This document shows, piece by piece, positions 1 to 8,151 of a stretch of 20,434 bases of DNA. The stretch comes from Pelargonium cotyledonis (Eukaryota; Streptophyta; Magnoliopsida; Geraniales; Geraniaceae), in the NCBI GenBank assembly GCA_036897625.1, contig JAYMTA010001355.1, forward strand, positions 1 through 20,434, read 5' to 3'. Below the pieces are notes generated by a model. It had not been told where the DNA came from. It saw only the letters and a list, made by a program, of their open reading frames with translations, and searched no databases. Made by a program: the position numbers and the translations under genes. Position 1 is the stretch's first letter. Every line of letters starts with the position of its first letter.

Positions 1-83
1 GAAAGCTCTTACAAAAAAACAGCCAGAGATCCAGGGAGTACTATGAGCCCTCTGAATCACGCATATCTAAAAGGCGCAGAATA

Positions 84-2620
84 CTCGGTCGAAACAAATT
101 CGATTCGAGACAATCGGTCGAAACACATTCGATTTGGGACAATCAATCAAAACACATTCGATTTGGGACAATCAGTCGAAACACATTCGATTATGGATAC
201 TCATTCGAAACACATTCGATTCGGGACACTCGGTCGAAACACATCCGATTCGGAACACTTGGTCGAAACGCATTCGATTAGGGATACTCGGTCGAAACAC
301 ATTCGATTCGGGATACTCGATCGAAACACATTCAATTCGAGACAATAGTCGAAACAAATTCAATTCAAGACAACCGGTCAAAACACATTCGATTCGGGAC
401 AATCGGTCGAAACACATTCGATTCGGGACAATCGGTCGAAACACATTCGATTCGGGACATTCAATCGAAACACATTCGACTCGGGATAATCGATCGAAAC
501 ACATTCGATTAGGGATAGTCGGTCGAAACACATTCGATTTGGGATACTCGGTCGAAACACATTCAATTCGAGACAATCGGTCGAAACAAATTCAATTCAA
601 GATAATCGGTCGAAACACATTCGATTCGGGACAATCGGACAAAACACATTCGATTCGGGACAATCGGTCGAAACACATTCGATTTGAGACATTCCGTCGA
701 AACACATTCAATTTCAGACATTCGGTCGAAACACATTCGATTAGGGATAGTCGGTTGAAACACATTCGATTCGGGACCTTCGGTCGAAACACATTCGATT
801 TGGGAAATTCGGTCGGAACACATCCAATTTGGGACATTCGGTCGAAACACAACCGATTTGGGATACTCGGTCGAAACACATTCGATTTGGGATGCTCGGT
901 TGAAACACATTCGTAAAGGACACTCGGTTGAAACACATTAGATTAGGGATACTCAGTCGAAACACATTCGATTCGGGACACTCGGTCGAAACACATTAGA
1001 TTAGGGACACTCGGTCGAAACACATTAGATTCGGGACACTCGGTCGAAACACATTCGATTCGGGACACTCGGTCAAAACACATTCGATTCGGGATACTCG
1101 GTCGAAACAAATTCAATTCAGGACAATCGGTCGAAACACATTCGATTCGGGACAATCGGTCGAAACACATTCGATTCGGGACAATCGGTTGAAACACATT
1201 CAATTCGGAACAATCAATCGAAACACATTCGATTTGAGTCATTCGGTCGAAACACATTCCATATGGGACATTCGATCAAAACACATTCGATTCGGGACGC
1301 TCGGTCGAAACACATTCGATTCGGAACAATCGATCGAAACATATTCAATTCAGGACAATCGGTCGAAACATATTCGATTCGGGACAATCGGTCGAAACAC
1401 ATTCGATTCGGGACAATCGGTCGAAACACATTCGATTCAGGACAATTGGTTGAAACACATTCGATTCGGAACAATCAATCGAAACACATTCGATTTGAGA
1501 CATTCGGTTGAAACACATTCCATAAGGGAAATTCGATCAAAACACATTCGATTCGGGACACTCGGTCGAAACACATTCGATTCGGAACAAACAATCGAAA
1601 CATATTCAATTCGGGACAATCGGTCGAAACATATTCGATTCGGGATAATCGGTCGAAACACATTCGATTCGGGACAATCAATCGAAACACATTCGATTTG
1701 GGACAATCGGTCGAAACACATTCGATTCAGGAAAATCAATCGAAACACATTCGATTCGAGACTTTCGTTCGAAACACATTCGATTCGGGACACTCGGTCA
1801 AAACACATTCGATTAGGGACACTCGGTCGAAACACATTCGATTCGAGACATTCGGTCGAAAAAACATTCAATTCGGGACACTCAGTCGAAACACATTCGA
1901 TTCATGACACTCGGTCAAAACACATTCGATTCGGGAAATCAGTCGAAACACATTCGATTCGGGAAATAAGTCGAAAAACGATCAATTCAGGACATTCGGT
2001 CGAAACACATTCGATTCGGGATACTCGGTCGAAACACATTTGATTCATGACACTCGATCGAAACACATTTGATTCGGGACACTCGGTCAAAATACATTCG
2101 ATCGAAACATATTCGATTCGAGACACATTCTATCGAAACATATTCGAAACACATTCGATTTAGGAAATCGGTCGAAACATATTCGATTCGAGACACATTC
2201 TATCGAAACATATTCCAAACACATTCGATTCAGGAAATCGGTCGAAACACATTCGATTTGGGACATTCAGTCGAAACACATTCGATTAGGGATAGTCGGT
2301 CGAAACACATTCAATTCGGGACACTCGATCGAAACACATTCGATTCGGGACACTCGATCGAAACACATTCGATTCGGGACACTCGGTCGAAACACATTCG
2401 ATTCGGGACACTCGGTCGAAACACATTCGATTCGGGACACTCGGTCAAAACACATTCGATTTGGGACATTCGGTCGAAACACATTCGATTTGGGACACTC
2501 GGTCGAGACACATTCGATTAAGGACACTCGGTCGAAACACATTCGATTAGGAAAATCAGTCAAAACACATTCGATTAGGGAAACTCGGTCGAAACACATT
2601 CGATTCGGGACACTCGGTCG
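84..2620. repeat. 29-bp tandem minisatellite array, about 87 copies
   Basis: The unit is 29 bp, with a core CGGTCGAAACACATTCGATT followed by CGGGACAAT (variants end GGGACACT, GGGATACT or GGGATAGT). It repeats head to tail without spacers for about 2.5 kb. Each unit holds the inverted pair TCGAA-ACACA-TTCGA and three or more CpGs. Because 29 is not a multiple of three, any reading frame cycles through all three frames every 87 bp, and the consensus has no stop codon on either strand. This yields many long spurious ORFs built on a 29-residue repeat. I see no transposase, RNA gene or coding signal. Likely a minisatellite or satellite block, possibly CpG-methylated (inference). Confidence 0.95.
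1189..1711. repeat. Higher-order repeat, 261-bp period (9 x 29 bp), two copies
   Basis: Within the array, a series of variant monomers occurs twice in the same order 261 bp apart. Markers are the unit starting GGTTGAAACACATT (about 1188 and 1449), the variant ATTTGAG (1232 and about 1493), and the variant ATTCCATA followed by TTCGATCAAAAC (1257 and 1518). These are followed by a unit with CGGAACAA, then two consecutive units with AAACATATTC. Nine monomers therefore duplicated as one block after they had already diverged. Confidence 0.85.
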
Positions 2621-2765
2621 AATTCGGGACAAATTTGATTGAAACACATTTGATTCGAGTCATACGATTTGAAACATTCAATTGAGACACATTTGATCCA
2701 CGACATTCAATTGACACACATTTGATTCGGGGGACATTTTCGATCGAATATGTCTCTGATCGAAA
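2621..2765. repeat. Degenerate edge of the 29-bp array
   Basis: Recognisable pieces of the unit (GAAACACATTTGATTCG, GACACATTTGATCC, CGATCGAATATG) continue with changed spacing and many substitutions, then fade into unrelated sequence. Such decay at an array edge is usual for tandem repeats maintained by unequal exchange. Confidence 0.75.
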
Positions 2766-3235
2766 TACATATGGCTTTACAATAGAAGGAAAACTGAAAT
2801 CACATCCAATTTTGACAAATTTCACTCACAGAAGCATATTATTGAACAAACCAGATCATCATGATGTAAAGATTAGAGTTTTTCAGACTCACCTTCCAAA
2901 GAGCATGAAAATTCAGACTATAGATTCACAACGGCACAGAAGTTCAAACCCTAATATTCAAAATAGGAAACCAAAGGAGAAAACGTAACCTATCTTTTTT
3001 TCATTAGGGTTTTTAATTACGCAGAGATGCATCATCATGGATACATAATGATCAAGAATATCATGAAATTAGAATAGAATTTCGGGACACACAAGCATGC
3101 ATAAACTCGAATTTAAGCAAAACTAACCTAAATTCAACGATCGACTCCAACTGTTCCCATTCCAAGATCATAACATGTAGCAATTACCAGAAATATACAA
3201 ACAAAAACCAAAATCGCAAGAAACTTCACATACCT
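2766..3235. other. Non-coding stretch between array and RRM exon
   Basis: AT-rich with no supported exon. On the minus strand it would be the start of the first intron of the RRM-like gene at 3301. It carries possible splice-like sites (GAAG before GTGAGTC, and GATTTCAG), but no RRM peptide follows them, so I call no exon here. Confidence 0.5.
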
Positions 3236-3239
3236 TCAG

Positions 3240-3301
3240 TAGTCTCCTCCAACAAAAAGCTTACCTGAAGTAGAATCACGAAGATCGACGCTTTGCCTCA
3301 T
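3240..3301 (-). pseudogene. 5' exon of an hnRNP-like RRM RNA-binding protein, broken or partial
   Basis: The first ATG of a plausible leader (complement of 3299-3301) opens MRQSVDLRDSTSGKLFVGG and then reads D-Y-stop. KLFVGG is the RNP2 motif that opens an RRM domain, and an acidic lead followed by SGK(L/I)F(V/I)GG is typical of plant hnRNP A/B-like proteins. Immediately after, in another frame, the DNA reads E-T-T-E followed by a good donor (GAAG, then GTATGTG). ETTE is what these proteins have a few residues after RNP2, so a deletion of roughly 11 nt would explain the stop. Alternatively the donor is AG before GTAAGC (complement of 3264), splicing in phase 1 to an exon outside the window; then the 29-bp array would lie in the intron. 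No second exon was found between here and position 1. The in-frame upstream extension to 3535 is proline/serine-rich and looks like untranslated leader. Family call moderate, function of this copy doubtful. Confidence 0.4.
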
Positions 3302-3480
3302 CTCTTCACTGTCGAAATTAGAATTCGAATCGACTCTGTTTTCTGAATAATCCTCGTGCTGGTGTCGAAACCTAGGGTTGGAGATTGGGATTGAGGAAGA
3401 CGGAGACGAAGACGGCGGCGGAGAGCTTGAAACGGCGACGATTATATGCGTCTGAGACTGAGCTCGCGCCTCTAAATAGT
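3302..3480 (-). promoter_or_regulatory. Probable promoter and 5' leader of the RRM-like exon
   Basis: Read on the minus strand, a TATA-like CTATTTAGAGG (complement of about 3470-3480) is followed by a pyrimidine- and CCG-rich leader with CTCTCCGCCGCCGTC and a telo-box-like AACCCTAGG (about 3371-3379). Both are common in leaders of plant housekeeping and RNA-binding-protein genes. Its base composition differs sharply from the AT-rich flanks, supporting descent from a real gene start. Confidence 0.45.
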
Positions 3481-3760
3481 GGCGTAATGAAGTACTGCGT
3501 GTCGTGTACGCCAATTTTTTTTTCTTGTACGCCAATTAATTGGTAATGGGGAATTAATTGACGCTTTTTGCAATTTTCGTAATTTTTTATTATTTTATAT
3601 TATTATTTTATTATTCCGTTGGTAATTTTGTCCAAAAATTGAAGGAATATTTTAAAAGAGACTTGTACTGTGCATATGACCGGAAAAAAAATTAAAGTGA
3701 CCATTTTACTCTTCTTCTTTTTTATTGGTCAAGAACAAATTCATCAATCTTTGCTAAAAA

Positions 3761-3908
3761 CTTCAAACTGTCGCCGGAAAATTCAAAAGTTCACCGGAAA
3801 CTTCAAACTTTTGCCTGAAAAATCAAAAATTCACCAGAAACTTCAAACTTCGCCGGAAAAATCAAAGGTTCGCCAGAATCTTCAAACTTTCGCAGGAAAA
3901 TTCAAAGT
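3761..3908 (+). repeat. 40-bp tandem repeat, about 3.7 copies, inside the TIR element
   Basis: Units start at 3761, 3801, 3841 and 3880. Each reads CTTCAAACTTTCGCCGGAAA, then ATCAAAAGTTCACCGGAAA with substitutions. The unit itself is two half-units around CGCCGGAAA and CACCGGAAA. Confidence 0.8.
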
Positions 3909-3939
3909 GATTTGGTTAAATTCACTCATTTTTTGTTCA

Positions 3940-4325
3940 ACTAACACTAATTTAACACAAATCCAACAAAAAAAACTAACACAAACACAACACAAATCCA
4001 ACCTAAATCCAAAAAAAAATTCAACCAACACAAATCCAACCCAAACAAAAAATTTGTTCAACCAGCACAAACCCAACATTTATCTAATACGAATTTAATA
4101 CAAATCCAACAAAAAAAAAACAACACAAACACAACACAAATTCATCACAAATCCAACCCAAACTCAACTCAAACCCAACCCAAACCCAAAATTTATTCAA
4201 TCAACACAAATCCGACACAAATACTAACATTCGACTAACAAATCCAACACAACTTCAACACAAACGCAAGACAAATTCAAAATTTGTTCAAACAATACAA
4301 ATTTAACACAAACCCTAACATTTGT
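3940..4325 (+). repeat. Degenerate AACACAAATCCAAC-type repeat tract
   Basis: The strand is almost free of G. It is built from variants of AACACAAATCCAACCCAAAC interspersed with AAAATTTGTTCAACCA-type boxes (near 4050, 4187 and 4278). It is interior filler of the TIR element. An open frame across 3670-4098 is a by-product of this composition. Confidence 0.7.
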
Positions 4326-4538
4326 CACGAATCTGAAAGCATAGTGTAGTCAATTGTTAAAATGGGTAAGAGTATTTTGGACTTTTCACATACTAAACTG
4401 ATGGAATGCAAACGGAATAAAAAATAATAATTCAGGGTAGTAAAAAATTACGAAAAAAAGTTTAGAATAGCTCATTGCAAAAGGTGTCAATTACAGGATA
4501 GGTTTTGGTGATTATCCCTCGGTAATGAGATTAATAGA

Positions 4539-5696
4539 GGCCGGTGATAAATCTATTAAATCCACCTTATTTTTATCAAATGGACTATATTACCCCAAAA
4601 TCAAATAGAGTTAAATGTTAATGATGTGAGCTTATAAGGAAACTAATTACTGCAAAAAACATTAAAAAGAATAATTTTATTTTTCTATTTTTTTGTGTGA
4701 TTATTGATTTTTTAATATTATAAGAACTCAAGCGTGAATAACAAAACATCTAACATAAAATCTACACTAACCAAATTTCAATTTCAATGATGACTTGCCA
4801 AATTATAATATATCACGTGTACAATACATTTTATAAATCGGATGTTCTGCACCAAAAACTTTTTAGAGGATTATAGTTCCGTATATGTCAGTTTGTTATT
4901 TTTCAACTTAATTTTAAACTACAAAAATATGAAACATGTGTTTTTCACTAAGATTGTTATGTCACTCTGCACACACACAAAATTGTACAAAATTTGAGAC
5001 ATTTCATATTTTCCTTAAATTATATAAGTATACTAATTTTACAACATTTGAAATTAACATTATATAAAATAAAATATCATTCGACTTGAAAATTGCGATG
5101 TCTCACCTGCAGTCATGCGTATGATATTAAAGCCAATCTTCTCTTATCTAGAACCGACAATTTCAACTTGAAATTGAATCAAGATTTTCTAGGTTCTTGT
5201 TCACATAACATAAATCCAAAAAAAATTAAGATTGGGATGGGCAAATGGACACATTTTATACATAAAACCTAAAATTCGATCTAAAGTCGCAACCCACTCA
5301 CTTTTAGGTCGGGTTCAATATATGTATTCTAAACATGAAAATATCTTACCCGAAATATGAAATTACTAGTTCTACTATCACTTTAATTTGTTGCATTCTT
5401 CTCATTTTATTAACATAATATAAAAAAATGACAATCAATTCTGGTAGAACAATCTCACGACCAGACAGGGAACAGAAAAAAATTTGACAACATAATTAGA
5501 AATTGAGAGAGAAAATAAAACAAAATTTATATTAATAAATATTTTTTTATCATTAATTAATACACAGACATTCTATCTAAATATATGTGAATTTATTATG
5601 AGTTAAAAGTGTGTATTTATGATGATGGGTAGTTTAGTCCAAAACACAAAAATGATGGTGGATTTAACCATTTCAAGGGTGGATTTATCACCACCC
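4539..5696. mobile_element. Non-autonomous TIR transposon, 1158 bp, with imperfect target duplication
   Basis: The left end GGCCGGTGATAAATC and the right end, read inward on the minus strand, GGGTGGTGATAAATC agree at 13 of 15 positions. The inverted match continues for about 65 bp: AAATCCACC, TTTTT, GGACTA, TACCC and then (A)GTTAAA/TTTTAACTC-type sequence. Flanking direct repeats are TTAATAGA (4531-4538) and TTAATATA (5697-5704), 7 of 8 identical, so 8 bp (hAT-like) or 9 bp with one indel (Mutator-like). The interior is AT-rich and encodes nothing recognisable. The tip composition (GATAAATCCACC followed by TACCCC) resembles Mutator-like elements, but the superfamily is open. Confidence 0.7.
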
Positions 5697-5704
5697 TTAA
5701 TATA

Positions 5705-6273
5705 ATGGGTTTATTTTTTTATATTTGGGTTTGATGTTTTACATATGTACTGTGTTTTGTTAAATGAACTCAATTATTTAATTGTAACTCTTATGAGTTT
5801 GGGTTTTTGTTCTTTGAATCTCATGTTAAAAGCATTTTTTGTTAGATTTTTTTTTTCACGATGAGGAACACTTGGTATGATTTTGATTTGTAAGTACTTA
5901 TTTTGGTTTTATTTGTCCAATTTGTTGTTCAAATGGGTTAGTTTTCAATTCATAATAAAATTAGATCTTCAACTCAAGGTCAAAGATCTCCTAATGCATT
6001 AGAATACACTCTATCTCGTCCTAAAACTTATATACGTGTGTTTGGTTTCCGATAAAGTGAACAAAAACACACGTCCAACAACTTATTGAAACAATGAGAA
6101 TTGAAATCATCGGCTTTATTTTAGAATTCAATAACTATGTCCATACAATCATCTAAGTAGAGAGTTGAATGAATAGTCAAGTACTAAAAATTTATCAATT
6201 TGCACACTAAAATCTACTACAAAACAAAAAATATCCATAGAGGATATAACATTGCTACACTAATTTGAGGTGA
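5705..6273. other. AT-rich spacer downstream of the LBD22-like gene
   Basis: No coding exon is visible. On the minus strand an AATAAA (complement of 6115-6120) lies about 155 nt past the LBD22-like stop and could be its poly(A) signal. The rest shows no repeat or RNA gene that I recognise. Confidence 0.5.
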
Positions 6274-7326
6274 TCAACTATTACAATTTGTGAGGGTAAA
6301 TAAAGTAGCTGCACTCTTGAGATCATGATCTTGATGAGGCTGAGCTTGTGGGATTGAGTCACCATCTTCTTTTAATAGGGCACTATCTACCCTTAAAATA
6401 GCTTCACCTCTGCAATTTCAAGGTCAAATTTAGGGTTAACAATAAAAATATATATATGTGATTGGAAACAAAGTAAGATTAAAAAAAATTGCATAAGTTT
6501 CTTCAAACCATACACAACTCATTTAACAAAGAAAGATTGTTCTTTGTTCATACAATTAAAAACACTGAATTTTTTCTTGATTACATAATCAAAATAAATG
6601 CATAAAGTTTTATAATGTCACAACATAAGAACATAAATGCATGATTCAGGAATATGTTTAAGATGATTTTAACAATAGTGACAATGGTACGAACCTTCTG
6701 TCCAAAATTTCCTCAGCGTCATCACCACCAAACTTGAAATGATCATCGCCGTTGATCTCAAGAAGGGGCTTGATCTCATCACAACATGATGACGACGAGT
6801 CTTGTAGACCCCACCCGTTAAAATCTTGCACTAAATTGGAGCTCTCGCTTTGAACCGCAACATATTGTTGTTGTGGTTCAGAAACACAATCATATTGGAC
6901 CCCACAAAACGTCCCCATGGGGTCCGGGTGTACCATCGTTTGGGGTAGTGCTTGAACTTGTGCAGCTTGCGCGCGACAAATGGCGAGCTGGTGGAGAACA
7001 ATGTTCAGCTCAGCTTTCGTGTACTCAATCTGGCGTTGGAGCTCGCGAACTATCCGGTAGCATCCCCCAACAGGGTCGCTAGCGCGCACATCAGATTGGA
7101 AGATGATTGTGCTCATGGCGTCGTCTTTGGCCGATTGGCTAAGATTCTTTATTATCTTGGTAATGTTGCTTACACCAAACAATTTGTGCGCGTTGAGGAA
7201 TTGTCTCTGCTTGTCGTGGGGAAAATAAGGTGCAAGAATGCAATCTGGAGCGCACTTTCTGCGTTGGTACTTGCAGGCCGCGCAAGCTTGCGTTGTGCCA
7301 TTGCCGAGTCTATGTGCGTTGCTCAT
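6274..7326 (-). CDS. LBD22: LOB-domain transcription factor, LBD22-like (2 exons)
   Basis: Plant-specific nuclear DNA-binding factor of the LBD/ASL family. Exon 1 is the complement of 6695-7326 and exon 2 the complement of 6274-6409. The intron (6410-6694, 285 bp) begins GTTCGTACC and ends TTGCAG in phase 2, and the exons sum to 768 nt (255 aa plus stop). The C-block CX2CX6CX3C is at residues 15-29 (CAACKYQRRKCAPDC). The GAS block runs from about 43 (FLNAHKLFGVSNI) through DPVGGC at 84-89. The leucine zipper-like coil L96-x6-T103-x3-L107-x6-L114 has Thr in place of one leucine. The C-terminal exon ends in LKSAATLFTLTNCNS. I started at Met 7326, directly before the C-block, as in relatives. 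An in-frame extension to 7503 is low-complexity and probably leader. The family is certain; the LBD22 subgroup rests on remembered similarity (TTQACAACKYQRRKC and HKLFGVSNITKIIK). Confidence 0.9.
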
Positions 7327-8151
7327 ATTTGGTAATGTGAGGTTTTTTTTCCTCTTGGGGAGAGATATCGGATGCGTTGCCGGCGGGGGTGCGAATTTTT
7401 TTTTATTTTTTATTTTATGTTCGAGGATAGAGTACGTGGAGGAGGAGAAGGAGATGATCGAGTTGGAGAAATGGGAGGTGGGGAGGATTGAGAGGAGAGA
7501 CATATAGGTGAAATTTTGGGTAATGTGTGGAAATTGTAGTAACTAATTTTCTGTTGGGAATGTGCTATTTTTGGGTTTTTGACTCAATTTTGAGTCTTGG
7601 CCAATTGGGCACATTCACATGGCATTATTTGTTTGATTTTTGGGTTTTTTTTTTTACCAATACATTTTGTTGGTACAAGTGGAGGTTGTTTTGACAATGA
7701 AATTTATGTGGCATTTCATTGGAGAATGAAATTTATAATCTCATGTGATATGTAAGAGTTTAAATATATGAAACTTGAAGCTAAATTCAATTAACACACA
7801 TTGTACCATTTTCAAATACCTTTGAACACATTCTATAACTTTGGAAATACATTACAACATCATTATTATCCAATTCGAAGCACTATTCTCGACTAAAACT
7901 TAACCGAATGAACAAAAATCGCAAAACAGTAATATTTGTCCCACAGTATACAGCCATATTCATCAGGTGCGAAGAAGAAAACTTAAGATAACCCGTTCTG
8001 ATTTAGTTACATCACGCGCTGAAGAATACAACTGGGTCGTTCTTGTGCACTGGCTATCAGTTTGTCTTTCTGAAATCGTGTTCACGAGTTCTCGTGATCA
8101 CAAAAGGGAAATTTGAGTAGAGACTCTCACCCCAAGAGGGAGGCAAAGCAC
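7327..8151. other. Spacer: LBD22-like upstream region and MED9 3' side
   Basis: The two minus-strand genes run in the same direction here. Positions 7327-7510 are probable LBD22-like 5' leader. From 7510 to about 7900 the sequence is AT-rich and should hold the LBD22-like promoter. It includes a 9-bp inverted pair CAATGAAAT/ATTTCATTG near 7695-7722. From 7900 to 8151 it is likely MED9 3' untranslated sequence. No further gene is seen. Confidence 0.5.

Larger units (their letters stand above)
3555..4493. mobile_element. Non-autonomous DNA element with long terminal inverted repeats (about 940 bp)
   Basis: Left end 3555-3640 and right end about 4365-4493 are inverted copies. Shared blocks in order are TAATTGACRCYTTTTGCAA, TTCGTAATTTTTTA, TTATTATTTT, TTATTCCGTT and GTCCAAAA, with a 16-nt length difference near the tip. 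The interior has no transposase and is filled with short tandem repeats. The direct-repeat-like flanks GGTAATGGGGAATTAAT (left) and GGTAATGAGATTAAT (right, 4521) might be target duplication, but they do not abut the matched ends exactly, so the termini are uncertain. Long TIRs and a non-coding interior fit a Mutator-like non-autonomous element or a large MITE. Confidence 0.6.

Noticed and set aside
84..2620. CRISPR array, suggested by a repeat length near 29 bp
   Set aside because: Copies are directly contiguous with no spacers, the setting is a plant nuclear genome, and there are no cas genes.
43..2647. More than a dozen overlapping open frames (62-284 codons) on both strands of the array
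   Set aside because: All are translations of the stop-free 29-bp unit. They overlap each other in every frame, and there is no start context, promoter or splice signal specific to any of them.
2722..2988. 88-codon plus-strand frame next to the array
   Set aside because: It starts in degenerate repeat sequence and shows no recognisable motif or codon signature.
3371..3379. Telomeric repeat, suggested by AACCCTAGG and other AAACCCTAA words in the window
   Set aside because: Single isolated copies; these are ordinary telo-box-like words in leaders and introns, not an interstitial telomere array.
3670..4098. 142-codon plus-strand frame
   Set aside because: It lies wholly inside the TIR element, over the 40-bp repeat and the G-poor AACACAAATCC tract; the peptide is low-complexity without domain similarity.
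6873..7507. Plus-strand frames across the LBD22-like exon
   Set aside because: Antisense shadows of the LOB-domain coding sequence, which explains the region fully on the minus strand.
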